Of a stretch of DNA of 64,000 bases, positions 9,114-17,623 are shown piece by piece. This stretch comes from JAUNQW01 sp043424615. Lineage in GTDB: Bacteria; Bacillota; Bacilli; Lactobacillales; Carnobacteriaceae_A. The first letter of the stretch is position 1. Each line of letters starts with the position of its first letter. Position numbers and translations under genes: made by a program. Under the pieces are notes generated by a model. It was not told where the DNA came from. It searched no databases and saw only the letters and a program-made list of their open reading frames with translations. The stretch lies in the NCBI GenBank assembly GCA_043424615.1, contig JBHWOX010000025.1:1-64000 (forward strand), read 5' to 3'.

Positions 9114-9146
9114 ATGTACACTCCTCATTCCGCCTATTCCTATAAA

Positions 9147-9175
9147 ATTATAAGACAAGGGATTAAAAATAACAA
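9147..9175 (-). promoter_or_regulatory. Promoter of the tdk-prfA-prmC operon
   Basis: On the minus strand, -35 TTGTTA (9170-9175) and a perfect -10 TATAAT (9147-9152) are separated by 17 bases, about 35 bases ahead of the tdk start. Confidence 0.75.
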
Positions 9176-9307
9176 GATATCTCTACGATTTCCCCTGGCG
9201 GATGAGGGTAGATCTCGTCGGAGTTAAATAAATTTTCATTAGAGAGCAGTATGGAAAAGCAGGGTGTGATAAAATTAAGGTGAAATAAGATAGAAAGGAG
9301 TTGCTCT

Positions 9308-9949
9308 GTGGAGTCTATATTGCAAAGTTGTAGCTTAGCTTTGACTTTTATTGGTGTCTTAGTGGTTATTTTAACTCGTTTTATGAAAACCGGATTTGTG
9401 TTGACTCTTTTTGGTTTTATTGGCTATTTTTATTTTCTCGATTTCAACAACTGGGCCTCCATGCTCTTCATTTTTGTTGGACTCTTGTTGATCGTTTTAG
9501 AGGCTTTTATTCCAGACTTCGGTCTCATGGGAATGGCAGGCATCGTCAGTTTTATAGCCGGCATCTACTTGGGTACCTCAGATTGGATGACTGTTATTCA
9601 AGATGTTTCGATTGCTGTCATTGTAAGTGGCTTGATTGCTGTTATTTTATTCAAAAATGGTCTGATGTCTAACCGCTGGGATCGTTTTGTACTCCATTCT
9701 TTTAGTCCAGAACGTGAAAATATTCAAAATCCTGTTCAAGCAACAGAAGATAAAAAGCAAGTAGTCATTGGCCAAGAAGGACAGACCTTGACCGTTTGTC
9801 GGCCAACTGGCTTCGCCAAGTTTACTTTTGACGATGGCTCGGTCCAAGAAGTCGATGTGACAACCGAAATTTCCATGATTGAAGCTGGCGTCCCTATCAA
9901 AATTGTTAATATAGAAGGAAGTAAAATAATAGTTAGGAGTGTAAATTAA
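9308..9949 (+). CDS. NfeD-like membrane protein (YqeZ position)
   Basis: Membrane partner of flotillins, 213 aa, with a GTG start behind AAAGGAG. Four or five hydrophobic segments fill roughly residues 5-115. A C-terminal soluble OB-fold domain follows (about 145-213; VIGQEGQTLTVCRPTGFAKF...). It lacks the N-terminal ClpP-like protease domain of long NfeD proteins, so it is the short form. It is one base upstream of floA, matching the Bacillus yqeZ-yqfA pair, where these proteins form membrane microdomains. Confidence 0.85.
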   Translation: MESILQSCSLALTFIGVLVVILTRFMKTGFVLTLFGFIGYFYFLDFNNWASMLFIFVGLLLIVLEAFIPDFGLMGMAGIVSFIAGIYLGTSDWMTVIQDVSIAVIVSGLIAVILFKNGLMSNRWDRFVLHSFSPERENIQNPVQATEDKKQVVIGQEGQTLTVCRPTGFAKFTFDDGSVQEVDVTTEISMIEAGVPIKIVNIEGSKIIVRSVN

Positions 9950-9950
9950 T

Positions 9951-10931
9951 ATGGAATTTGCCGTTATCTTTTTAGCCATTTTGCTCATTATTTTTATCCT
10001 CATTTTCCTTCGTTTTGTACCGATTGGACTGTGGATTGAAGCTTATTTCTCAGGTGTGCGTGTCTCCATCGCAACCTTAATTGGGATGCGTCTGCGTAAG
10101 GTCAAGCCCCACCACATCATCCGTCCCATGATTAAAGCCACTAAAGCAGGTCTAGTCTTGGATATTGATGAACTGGAAGCTCACTATCTCGCTGGAGGTA
10201 ACATTAACGCTGTGATTGACGCTCTTATCGCAGCTGAACGTGCCAATATCGATCTGAACTTTGGCCAAGCAGCAGCCATTGACTTAGCGGGACGGGATGT
10301 TTTTGAAGCTGTCCAAGTCTCAGTCACGCCAAAAGTGATTGAAACACCCAATATTTCAGCTGTCGCCCAAAATGGGATCGAGATTATTGCCCTGGCGAAA
10401 GTTACCGTCCGAGCTAATATCCAACGTTTAGTGGGGGGAGCCGGAGAAGACACGATTATTGCACGTGTTGGAGAAGGAATTGTCACCACTGTAGGTTCAT
10501 CCAAAGACCACAACCGTGTCCTCGAAGATCCGGACGCTATTTCCAAAACTGTTTTGGAAAAAGGATTAGATGCTGGAACGGCTTATGAAATCTTATCCAT
10601 TGATATAGCAGATGTCGATGTTGGCCGTAATATCGGAGCTAATCTTCAAAAACAACAAGCTGAAGCAGATAAAAATATTGCTCAAGCCAAGGCAGAAGAA
10701 CGCCGCGCCATGGCTATTGCGACTGAACAAGAAATGCGTGCAGAAGCTCAAAAACAACGCGCCAAAGTGATTGAAGCAGAATCTGAAGTTCCTTTAGCTA
10801 TGGCAGAAGCTCTTCGCTCTGGTCGTATCGGGGTACAAGATTATTATAACTTGCAAAATATAGAAGCCGACACCAACATGAGGGAGTCGATTTCAAAAGA
10901 TGCTCAACCCCATAGTGATGGATCTGAGTAG
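9951..10931 (+). CDS. floA: Flotillin-like protein FloA
   Basis: Scaffold protein of functional membrane microdomains, 326 aa, close to the 331 aa of B. subtilis FloA. An N-terminal membrane hairpin (about 3-25), an SPFH/PHB domain (about 30-230) and an Ala/Glu/Lys-rich coiled coil (about 235-300) can be seen. The sequences LIGMRLRKVKPHHIIRPMIKA and SIDIADVDVGRNIGANLQ are characteristic of the YqfA family. It lies between the nfeD gene and an unknown gene in one operon. Confidence 0.94.
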   Translation: MEFAVIFLAILLIIFILIFLRFVPIGLWIEAYFSGVRVSIATLIGMRLRKVKPHHIIRPMIKATKAGLVLDIDELEAHYLAGGNINAVIDALIAAERANIDLNFGQAAAIDLAGRDVFEAVQVSVTPKVIETPNISAVAQNGIEIIALAKVTVRANIQRLVGGAGEDTIIARVGEGIVTTVGSSKDHNRVLEDPDAISKTVLEKGLDAGTAYEILSIDIADVDVGRNIGANLQKQQAEADKNIAQAKAEERRAMAIATEQEMRAEAQKQRAKVIEAESEVPLAMAEALRSGRIGVQDYYNLQNIEADTNMRESISKDAQPHSDGSE

Positions 10932-10937
10932 ATAGCC

Positions 10938-11735
10938 ATGGGAGAATCGATTGGATATTTTATAGAACACGCCCTGGCAGTAATTGAGAACCTTTTCCCT
11001 ATTGTGATTTGGTTGATTGTTTTTTATGGTATTGCCAGCAGCATTTTTAAGAGAAGCGAATCGAACAATAAGACAAATGAAACTAATGGAAGCAAGAGTA
11101 AGATAAGCCCTAAGAAAAATGAGTTAGATAAAAAAGAATGCTTATCTAACTCCCCCATGCCACGCCGCTTGACTCCAGCCGAAAAAGAACAGGCTAATGT
11201 GTATTCCGCTAGTAATAAAGGAGTGAAGCTGGAAAATATGCAGTTCAAAAAAGAGCAGCATAAAGACGATGGCAAGTCAGCTTCCTCTCTTCCTAATGAG
11301 AAATCGTCCTGGCGGCAATCTATCAATAATTTTTTCAAAGAGTTAGAGGCTGAATTAACGGAAGAAGAGCAGGAAGACCAACCGTCAACTGCTGGCCAAA
11401 CAGCCTCAGCGACTTCTTCTCCTAACAATAAAAAACAAACACCTTCTGGCCAATTTTCAAAGCAGGTCCAGCATTCACAAGAGAGAGCGCCACAAGAATT
11501 AAAGGGGCGCATACTTTCGAAAAACAATCAGAGCCAGCCCACCCGCCAAACCAGCACCTCACCGCTAAAAAAAGAAGCCTTACAGGTGGTTGAAGTGGTT
11601 GAAAAAACACCCTCTGGTCCTTATAGCCACTACTTGAAGCAAGAAGGACTCAAACAAGCTGTGCTGGCTAAAGAAATTTTAGACCGCCCCAAGGCCTATG
11701 ACTTTATGAAAAAAAGAAAAACAACTCGCCACTAA
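10938..11735 (+). CDS. FloA-operon protein of unknown function (one membrane helix, disordered)
   Basis: A 265-residue protein I do not recognise. One membrane segment lies at about 17-37. Most of the rest is low-complexity, rich in Ser, Gln, Lys and Glu and probably disordered. A short ordered-looking tail (GPYSHYLKQEGLKQAVLAKEILDRP) follows. The start is six bases after the floA stop with only a weak ribosome binding site, suggesting coupling to floA translation. It occupies the position of yqfB in Bacillus. A helper or client of the flotillin scaffold is a reasonable guess only. Confidence 0.7.
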   Translation: MGESIGYFIEHALAVIENLFPIVIWLIVFYGIASSIFKRSESNNKTNETNGSKSKISPKKNELDKKECLSNSPMPRRLTPAEKEQANVYSASNKGVKLENMQFKKEQHKDDGKSASSLPNEKSSWRQSINNFFKELEAELTEEEQEDQPSTAGQTASATSSPNNKKQTPSGQFSKQVQHSQERAPQELKGRILSKNNQSQPTRQTSTSPLKKEALQVVEVVEKTPSGPYSHYLKQEGLKQAVLAKEILDRPKAYDFMKKRKTTRH

Positions 11736-11747
11736 ATTTAGACTAAG

Positions 11748-11783
11748 AAACTCTCCCTCAATTTTATTGAGGGAGAGTTTTGT
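11748..11783 (+). terminator. Terminator of the nfeD-floA operon
   Basis: A 15-bp perfect stem (11748-11762 with 11766-11780), a three-base loop and a following T-run. Confidence 0.9.
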
Positions 11784-12038
11784 GTGTTCTAGGCTAATAC
11801 ATTCTTCCAAAGAGAGTGTATGCCCACTCCGATGAGTCAATGCTTCTTTATTCTTCAACTGTGGTCTATTTTTTATCAATTTTTTTCAAAAAAAGAAGCA
11901 TCTATTAAGGATGCTTCGAATGGTCTTTAATGAGGGATTAATGGGCATAGTCGCCAGTTTTTAAATAGTTAAGCCTTAAATCATCCGAGCGGTTAACACC
12001 ATGTCAACATTAAACGACCAAAGTAATCATTCTATCCC
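11784..12038. other. Gap between floA operon and adenosyltransferase gene
   Basis: This 255-base stretch carries a minus-strand terminator at 11884-11917. I see no credible gene: a 66-codon minus-strand frame across 11679-11879 runs over the floA-operon terminator and has no supporting features. Confidence 0.5.
11884..11917 (-). terminator. Minus-strand terminator downstream of adenosyltransferase gene
   Basis: Stem GAAGCATC / GATGCTTC with seven T residues following on the minus strand. It lies about 120 bases past the adenosyltransferase stop, so the transcript would have a long 3' untranslated tail. Confidence 0.7.
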
Positions 12039-12614
12039 CTAGTCAGGATGGAAAACATCGCCGCCCCGCTCATAAAAAACTTCTGGATAGTGGGTGATGA
12101 TATTAATATAGCGACCCAAAGCAAAAAAGTAATCGGACAAGCGGTTGACATAGCTAAAACCAGGGGAGTCGATAGGCTCATCCTTCAAAACAGTCACCAA
12201 TTGGCGTTCACAGCGCCGACTAACCGTTCGAGCTAGTTGAACCATAGCAGACAGAGGATGACCACCAGCTAGGATAAACTGAGTAATTTCTGGGCATTGA
12301 TCATCATAATAATCAATTCGCTCTTCTAACTCCTTCACCGTCGAACGATCTAAACGATTGGCCAACTTTTTGTCAGGATCAGCTAAGGCGGTCCCTATAT
12401 CATAAAGATGGTGCTGGATGGTGAGGAGTTCAGAGGAAATCCTTTGAAATTCAGCTTTTTCTTCTCGATTCAGCTCGGATTTTATGCAACCGATTAAAGC
12501 ATTGAGTTCATCCAAAGAACCATAGGCCTGGACGCGTGGGTGGTCCTTGTCGACTGTTTTTCCACCAATTAAGTTCGTGCGTCCAAAATCACCCCGACCT
12601 GTATAAATTTTCAT
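12039..12614 (-). CDS. pduO: ATP:cob(I)alamin adenosyltransferase, PduO type
   Basis: Transfers the adenosyl group of ATP to cob(I)alamin, making coenzyme B12. It is 191 aa. The N-terminal signature TGRGDFGRTNLIGG, then KDHPRVQAYGSLDELNALIG, and later SRRCERQLV and YVNRLSDYFFALGRY are all typical of PduO/MMAB enzymes. It is a single-gene unit with RBS GGGGAG and its own strong promoter. No cobalamin biosynthesis gene is nearby, so it probably serves salvage of imported corrinoid. It links to the apparent AdoCbl riboswitch before nrdD in the same window. Confidence 0.93.
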   Translation of the reverse strand: MKIYTGRGDFGRTNLIGGKTVDKDHPRVQAYGSLDELNALIGCIKSELNREEKAEFQRISSELLTIQHHLYDIGTALADPDKKLANRLDRSTVKELEERIDYYDDQCPEITQFILAGGHPLSAMVQLARTVSRRCERQLVTVLKDEPIDSPGFSYVNRLSDYFFALGRYINIITHYPEVFYERGGDVFHPD

Positions 12615-12650
12615 ATAATCTCCCCTAATATATTAAATATCTTTATCTCC

Positions 12651-12688
12651 ATTATAGGCGCATTTTATGCTTTTTGCAACGTTTACAA
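12651..12688 (-). promoter_or_regulatory. Promoter of adenosyltransferase gene with overlapping cre-like site
   Basis: On the minus strand, -35 TTGCAA (12674-12679), a 17-base spacer and perfect -10 TATAAT (12651-12656). The 15-mer TTGTAAACGTTGCAA (12674-12688, minus) fits the CcpA consensus WTGNAANCGNWNNCW except at one position. It covers the -35 box, a position where CcpA would block transcription. Confidence 0.6.
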
Positions 12689-12748
12689 ATGCTCAAAACA
12701 AGCCCATGAAAGCCTTTTACAAACGGATTTTCTGGCAGAAATATTGAC

Positions 12749-12777
12749 TTGAATTTAAGGGATGAAGCCCTTACAAT
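12749..12777 (+). promoter_or_regulatory. Promoter of spx
   Basis: -35 TTGAAT (12749-12754), 17 bases, -10 TACAAT (12772-12777), 69 bases ahead of the start codon. Confidence 0.6.
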
Positions 12778-12845
12778 TGAAGTAGCTCATGCAATTCTAA
12801 TTTTGATAACCTATTCAACATTGGTCAAAGAATAAGGAGCATTAA

Positions 12846-13250
12846 ATGATAAAATTATTCGTATCACCAAGTTGCACGTCTTGTAGGAAAGCCCGTCAAT
12901 GGCTGGAAGAATATGGGCTAGAATTTGAAGAAAAAAATATCAGCCATACTCCATTGACCGAAGATGAGATTAAAAGAATTCTGAGTCTAACGGAAAACGG
13001 GACAGAAGATATTATTTCTTTCCGTTCGCAAGCCTATCGCAAGTTAGATTGTAATTTAGAAGACTTATCTATGTCTGAATTGCTGGACCTATTCAAAATG
13101 CACCCCACCCTCATCCGTCGTCCGATTATTATGGATGATCGTCGCTTACAAATCGGATATAACGAAGAAGAAATACGTTGTTTTCTACCACGCTCTATTC
13201 GTAAAATTCAACGAGACGAGATGTACAAACGATTAGAATTTGCAGAGTAA
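12846..13250 (+). CDS. spx: Spx/ArsC-family transcriptional regulator
   Basis: Redox-sensing RNA polymerase alpha-subunit binding protein, 134 aa (B. subtilis Spx is 131). The CxxC switch is C10-T-S-C13. The downstream RRPIIMDDRRLQIGYNEEEIR segment is typical of the family. RBS AAGGAG lies six bases ahead of ATG. Spx proteins activate thioredoxin and other oxidative-stress genes and are degraded by ClpXP. Lactic acid bacteria often have several paralogues, so its exact orthology within the family is uncertain. Confidence 0.9.
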   Translation: MIKLFVSPSCTSCRKARQWLEEYGLEFEEKNISHTPLTEDEIKRILSLTENGTEDIISFRSQAYRKLDCNLEDLSMSELLDLFKMHPTLIRRPIIMDDRRLQIGYNEEEIRCFLPRSIRKIQRDEMYKRLEFAE

Positions 13251-13280
13251 TATGGATTGTTGAACAATCAATTACATAGC

Positions 13281-13310
13281 AAAAACCAGCCTCATCCAGG
13301 CTGGTTTTTT
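13281..13310. terminator. Bidirectional terminator between spx and glyoxalase gene
   Basis: Stem AAAAACCAGCCT / AGGCTGGTTTTT with a five-base loop, serving two convergent genes. Confidence 0.88.
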
Positions 13311-13374
13311 GTATGCTTTTTACCATTAAAATAATAAATGTCACTGTAGAGATAAAGTGTGACCGTTAGCTTTC

Positions 13375-13758
13375 TTAGTTTTGAATGATTTCGATTTTGT
13401 ATCCATCGGGGTCAGTCACAAAGAAGTAGCGGGCAGCGCCATCAGAAAGTGACATGATATCGCCCACTTGGTCACCATAACCTTTGTCTGTTAATTCTTG
13501 GCGGAAAGCTTCTAAATTATCAACTCCCATAGCAATATGACCATAACCATTACCAATTTCATAAGGTTCTTCTTGGTCATAATTGTAGGTGAGTTCTAGT
13601 TGATGACCATTTTTTTCAAGTTCCAAGTAAACGAGGGTAAATTCATCATCAGGGTAGTCTAATTCTTCAGCGACTTCAAAACCCAAGCCGTTTTTGTAGA
13701 ATTCAATGGATTTATCTAAATCCATAACACGGTAGCAAGTGTGTAAAAATAAACTCAT
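13375..13758 (-). CDS. gloA: Lactoylglutathione lyase family protein (glyoxalase I)
   Basis: A 127-aa VOC-fold metalloenzyme. The pattern fits GloA: HTCYRVMDLDKSIEFYKNGLGF at the start, LELTYN mid-chain, GHIAMGVDN, and a C-terminal DPDGYKIEIIQN. Conserved metal-ligand positions are apparent (His6, Glu in LELT, His in GHIA, Glu in KIEI). It would detoxify methylglyoxal as a thiol adduct. Many Firmicutes lack glutathione, so the thiol cofactor is not known here. It stands alone behind AAAGGAGAG. Confidence 0.85.
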   Translation of the reverse strand: MSLFLHTCYRVMDLDKSIEFYKNGLGFEVAEELDYPDDEFTLVYLELEKNGHQLELTYNYDQEEPYEIGNGYGHIAMGVDNLEAFRQELTDKGYGDQVGDIMSLSDGAARYFFVTDPDGYKIEIIQN

Positions 13759-13830
13759 ATTGATCTCTCCTTTTCCTTGATAGATTCATCTTATCATAAG
13801 TTAGCCCCTTAAGGCTAAAATTAGTCTTTC

Positions 13831-13867
13831 AAAAAAGCGGTCAGACATATGTGCTGCCTGAGCCGCT
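13831..13867 (-). terminator. Minus-strand terminator after DUF2969 gene
   Basis: On the minus strand AGCGGCTCAG pairs imperfectly with CTGACCGCT across a 13-base loop, and six T residues follow. Confidence 0.7.
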
Positions 13868-13878
13868 AGAAACTGACT

Positions 13879-14112
13879 TTATTTTTTTAATCCATGTAAA
13901 TTATATTGGCTAATAATGTATTCCACAGCTTCATCCACTGTCGGCCATTTTAGTGGGCGTTCATCAGCAAAACTCGCCTGGAAGCTTTTAGGAGATTCTT
14001 CCACCACGGTTCCCACCGGCTGGTCATTAATTAAAACATCTAAAATCGTTTGCTCAGCGGAATCATTGGCGGCTTCCTTAATCTCTACATTAAACTGTTT
14101 CTTTTTCGCCAT
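13879..14112 (-). CDS. DUF2969 family protein
   Basis: A 77-residue protein beginning MAKKKQFNVEIKEA and ending DEAVEYIISQYNLHGLKK. This pattern matches the small DUF2969 family of Lactobacillales, which has no known function. It has no membrane segment or cysteine. It is a monocistronic unit with GTGGTG as a modest ribosome binding site. Confidence 0.75.
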   Translation of the reverse strand: MAKKKQFNVEIKEAANDSAEQTILDVLINDQPVGTVVEESPKSFQASFADERPLKWPTVDEAVEYIISQYNLHGLKK

Positions 14113-14293
14113 TTTTTCACCACATTTCTACTAAGTTTGTCCACTTTAAGTCAACAAAAGTTTCCCAAATTAATGAGGCTTTGTCAATCTTAAGAAAAAA
14201 TGAATCATTTGTCTTTAAATTACTCTTTTAAATCTGCCCATTCATGATACAATAATTTTTGTAGATTAAACTTGTTTTTTGTAAGGGGGAAAA

Positions 14294-15661
14294 ATGAGTC
14301 GTACGTTAAAAATAATTTTAAGCCTAATTGTTGTTATCCTTTTAGCCCTTGTGGGTTTGTTTTTTGCTGGGAATAGCTATTTCAACCAACATTTTTATTA
14401 TAATACCAGCATTGGATCTGTGGACGTCAGTGGGATGACTCAAGCCGAAGCCCAATCAGCTGTCGACCAAAAGCTACTTCAAACACCGGTCCACTTTAGT
14501 GAGCAAGGGAATGAAGTCGTCAGCTTAAAACTTGGGGATTTTGCCAATATTGAAAAAACTGAGGATATCATTTCAGATTCTTTCCGTGACCAACACCAAT
14601 CTCATTGGTTGATGAATACCTTCAATGAGCAAGACTATCTTTCTTCAGCGTCTGACTACATCACAATCGACCAACAAGCCTTGATCGAGCAGTTAGCGGC
14701 GGCGGGCATTAATAATGACGACCGCCAGCCTTCCACTGATGCGACCATCCGCTTAGAGGGTCATCAACATGTCGTTCAAGAAGAAAGCCAAGGGAACCAG
14801 CTAGATTGGGATAAAGTTCAACAATTGGTTCAACAATCCAATGATGTGCCTTTGGAAAAAGCTTATATTCAGCCAGAAGTAAGTAGCCAAGATGAAAGTA
14901 TTCAGCAGGTCATGGACCAAATCGATAAGATTGCTCAAACCCAATATACCTTAGTGATTGAAGATCAAGAGGTCACCATTCCAGAAGAAGATATTCGCTC
15001 GTGGATCCAATTGGATGAAAACCAACAGATTTCACTCGATCAATCCCTCATCTATGATTATCTAGGTGATTTAAACCTAGAATATTCCACTTATGCTAAG
15101 GAACGACCCTTCCAATCCACCTATTCTGGTGAGGTCACTGTTGTGCCTGATAAGATGGGCTGGTGGATCAATCGTGAAGTTGAAAGCCAACAGATCGCTG
15201 AGGAATTACTTCAAGCCGAAGATGTCAAACGTGAACCTGAAATTTCTGGTTCACACTATGGTTTAGGCCTAAGTTTTGGTGAGGACTATATTGAAGTCGA
15301 CATGAGCAAGCAAAAATTAATGCTTTATTTAGACCATGAACTGGTCTTGGAAACAGATGTCGTCACCGGCCGCCCTGGTTCAGAAACCATACCAGGAGCG
15401 AAGTATGTGTGGGATATGCAATCCCCTTCTGTTTTAAGAGGCTTCAACAAGCACACTCAAAAATCCTATGCTTCACCAGTTAATTACTGGATGCCCATCG
15501 ATGACCATGCCATTGGTATTCACGATGCAGACTGGCAGAGTACATTTGGTGGAGACACTTACTTATACCGTGGTTCCTTGGGGTGTATCAATATTCCTCC
15601 TTCCGTCATGGATGACATTTTTAGCTTATCCTATGTCGGCATGCCAGTGGCAGTCTTTTAG
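14294..15661 (+). CDS. L,D-transpeptidase (YkuD domain) with peptidoglycan-binding repeats
   Basis: Membrane-anchored cell-wall enzyme, 455 aa. One N-terminal membrane helix lies at about 7-27. The region at about 35-330 resembles two PG_binding_4 units; SVDVSGMTQAEAQ begins the first. The C-terminal YkuD catalytic domain covers about 335-455. His410 in IGIHDADW and the catalytic Cys431 in SLGCIN match the family pattern. Such enzymes form 3-3 peptide cross-links or carry out related transpeptidations outside the cell. It is monocistronic. Confidence 0.92.
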   Translation: MSRTLKIILSLIVVILLALVGLFFAGNSYFNQHFYYNTSIGSVDVSGMTQAEAQSAVDQKLLQTPVHFSEQGNEVVSLKLGDFANIEKTEDIISDSFRDQHQSHWLMNTFNEQDYLSSASDYITIDQQALIEQLAAAGINNDDRQPSTDATIRLEGHQHVVQEESQGNQLDWDKVQQLVQQSNDVPLEKAYIQPEVSSQDESIQQVMDQIDKIAQTQYTLVIEDQEVTIPEEDIRSWIQLDENQQISLDQSLIYDYLGDLNLEYSTYAKERPFQSTYSGEVTVVPDKMGWWINREVESQQIAEELLQAEDVKREPEISGSHYGLGLSFGEDYIEVDMSKQKLMLYLDHELVLETDVVTGRPGSETIPGAKYVWDMQSPSVLRGFNKHTQKSYASPVNYWMPIDDHAIGIHDADWQSTFGGDTYLYRGSLGCINIPPSVMDDIFSLSYVGMPVAVF

Positions 15662-15678
15662 TTTTTAAATTAGAGATG

Positions 15679-15707
15679 AGCCGTGAATGGTCTTCACGGC
15701 TTTTTTA
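15679..15707 (+). terminator. Terminator of L,D-transpeptidase gene
   Basis: Stem AGCCGTGAA / TTCACGGCT, five-base loop, six T residues. Confidence 0.9.
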
Positions 15708-15864
15708 TTTTAAAAACGATTGAAAAGCGTTTTCATTGCTTGACCAGCAAGCTTTAAAAGGCGAAAAGCCTTGTTTTAACAGGATTTATTGCTGTCCCCA
15801 AACTTTTAACAGCTCCCATAATCTGATAAGATATTGATAACTTGTTTGGAAAGGGGACATGGAC

Positions 15865-16584
15865 ATGTCTTATGAAGGAATGACGATTTATTTTATGCGT
15901 CATGGAGAAACCTATTTAAATCGCTATGGTCGTTTACAGGGGTGGGCCAATGCTCCTTTAACGGAAGAAGGTAAAATTGATGTGCGCCGTAGCGGGCGAG
16001 GATTAGCTGAACAAAAATTTGATGCCGTCTACACCAGCGACCTTCACCGCACGATTGAAACAGCTAATATCGTCTTATCTGAAAATAAATATGCTGACGA
16101 TCTCGTCATTCAAACCATGCCGGAATTTCGCGAGGTCTTTTTTGGATATTATGAAGGCTTATCCATCGACCAAGTCTATGAAGACTTAAGAGAAAAAGAG
16201 GATTACCCGTCTACGTCCGAATTTTTTGAAGAAACTTCGGTGGCTGAGCGCATGTCGGTCTTCCACCGCAATGATCCCTATGGCCATGCCGAAGACTTTA
16301 TGACTTTTTGGTCACGAATTGAAACTGGCTTGTTGGATATTGTCAACCGCCATAAATATTCTGGCGATAATGTGCTGGTGGTTGTGCATGGTCTGGTTAT
16401 TCGCTATATGATCATGAGTTTGGTGGCTGAATTACAAGATCCGAATCACATCTTGAATGCTTCCATCACCCGTGTCCAATATAAAGATGGAAAATTCCAT
16501 GTCCATGCCTACAATGACACTTCTCATTTTATCGACTTAGAAGCCCATGAAATCGACCATCCCACTGACGATTTCATTAAATAA
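15865..16584 (+). CDS. Histidine phosphatase family protein
   Basis: Cytosolic 239-aa member of the phosphoglycerate mutase-like superfamily. The phosphorylated histidine lies in the motif FMRHGETYLN near the N-terminus and the second catalytic His in VVVHGLVIRYM. I prefer the ATG at 15865: the AAGGGGA site is seven bases ahead of it but only one base ahead of the ATG at 15859. The substrate is unknown. A separate cofactor-independent mutase (gpmI) handles glycolysis in this window, so this is more likely a general phosphatase. Confidence 0.85.
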   Translation: MSYEGMTIYFMRHGETYLNRYGRLQGWANAPLTEEGKIDVRRSGRGLAEQKFDAVYTSDLHRTIETANIVLSENKYADDLVIQTMPEFREVFFGYYEGLSIDQVYEDLREKEDYPSTSEFFEETSVAERMSVFHRNDPYGHAEDFMTFWSRIETGLLDIVNRHKYSGDNVLVVVHGLVIRYMIMSLVAELQDPNHILNASITRVQYKDGKFHVHAYNDTSHFIDLEAHEIDHPTDDFIK

Positions 16585-16587
16585 AAT

Positions 16588-16619
16588 AAAAATCCAAGGT
16601 GCTCTCACCTTGGATTTTT
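16588..16619. terminator. Bidirectional terminator between phosphatase gene and aroQ
   Basis: A perfect stem of about 14 bp (AAATCCAAGGTG / CACCTTGGATTT core) with A- and T-runs on either side. Confidence 0.9.
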
Positions 16620-16664
16620 CTGATTCTTCCTTAATTTTTAAAATATTATGCGCATAGAGCTTTT

Positions 16665-17105
16665 TTAAAGGCCTGGCTCTGATTTTTCCTGAAGCAAGGC
16701 TTGAAGAGCCAAGAGATAGCCCTGCGAACCTAAGCCGGCGATTTGACCCATGCAAGCTGAGGCTGTAACTGACTGCTGGCGAAAGTCCTCACGTTGGTAG
16801 ATATTAGACAAGTGAACCTCGATGGCCGGTTGTTCAATTGCCTTCAAGGCATCGCGAATCGCGATTGAATAATGAGTATAAGCCGCTGGATTGATGACCA
16901 GAGCATCAAAATCTTCTACTGCTTGTATCCAATCAATCATTTGACCTTCGTGGTTGGACTGCAAGCATTCCACTTCTATTCCTTTGTCATCAGCCAAACG
17001 CTGAATGGCTTGGTTAATATCAGCCAAGCTCTCACGGCCATAAATCTCTGGCTCTCTTTGACCAAGCAAGTTGAGATTGGGCCCATGGATCACTCGTATT
17101 TTCAT
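16665..17105 (-). CDS. aroQ: 3-dehydroquinate dehydratase, type II
   Basis: Converts 3-dehydroquinate to 3-dehydroshikimate. It is 146 aa. IHGPNLNLLGQREPEIYG at the N-terminus holds the catalytic Tyr. NPAAYTHYSIAIRDAL and the His loop IEVHLSNIYQREDFR are both present. It is last in the minus-strand arm aroE-aroK-aroQ, two bases after aroK. It is the type II enzyme, with no relation to AroD. Confidence 0.96.
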   Translation of the reverse strand: MKIRVIHGPNLNLLGQREPEIYGRESLADINQAIQRLADDKGIEVECLQSNHEGQMIDWIQAVEDFDALVINPAAYTHYSIAIRDALKAIEQPAIEVHLSNIYQREDFRQQSVTASACMGQIAGLGSQGYLLALQALLQEKSEPGL

Positions 17106-17106
17106 C

Positions 17107-17619
17107 TTAATCTCTGTCCCTTAAGACATCTGATGTGGCTTCAACTAAACGCTCTAAGCCTTGTTCTAAGCTAGCATCATTCTTTACTGTCACATCGGCA
17201 TATTCTTCATACAAGCGGACACGCTCATCATATAGGGTAGTTAAGGCTTCTTCCTGGTTTTTTAATAAAGGACGGCTGGCTTTATCTACATCAGCTTGAA
17301 TATCTTCCAATGGCCGATATAAGTACACCACCCGGCCACTGGCTTTCAATTCTTCCATGGCTTCTTTTTGAGTCACCAAGCCTCCCCCAGTCGAAATGAC
17401 TGTGTGCTCTTTTTTAGCCATGGATTGGGCAACTTGGGCTTCCGCTTGCCGAAAAACATCCTCCCCTTGGTCGAAAAGGTCTTGGATAGACTGGCCGGTT
17501 TCAAACACAATATTTTCATCCATGTCCATGAAATCCATTTCTAAATGCTTAGCTAAACGTTTACCTATAGCCGTTTTACCAGAACCTGGCATCCCAATTA
17601 AAATAATATTATTCTTCAT
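17107..17619 (-). CDS. aroK: Shikimate kinase
   Basis: Phosphorylates shikimate at the 3-hydroxyl with ATP, 170 aa. Walker A GMPGSGKT is at 9-16, the shikimate-binding Asp is in MDMDENI, and the STGGGLV motif is near 76-82. It lies four bases downstream of aroE and two bases upstream of aroQ, so the three are one transcript. Confidence 0.96.
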   Translation of the reverse strand: MKNNIILIGMPGSGKTAIGKRLAKHLEMDFMDMDENIVFETGQSIQDLFDQGEDVFRQAEAQVAQSMAKKEHTVISTGGGLVTQKEAMEELKASGRVVYLYRPLEDIQADVDKASRPLLKNQEEALTTLYDERVRLYEEYADVTVKNDASLEQGLERLVEATSDVLRDRD

Positions 17620-17623
17620 CGCC

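Noticed and set aside
11679..11879. A 66-codon minus-strand open frame
   Set aside because: It crosses the floA-operon terminator, has no ribosome binding site and no recognisable sequence.
15718..15736. Cre-like TTGAAAAGCGTTTTCA downstream of the L,D-transpeptidase gene
   Set aside because: It has one base too many between the half-sites to match the CcpA consensus and lies past a terminator with no close gene start.
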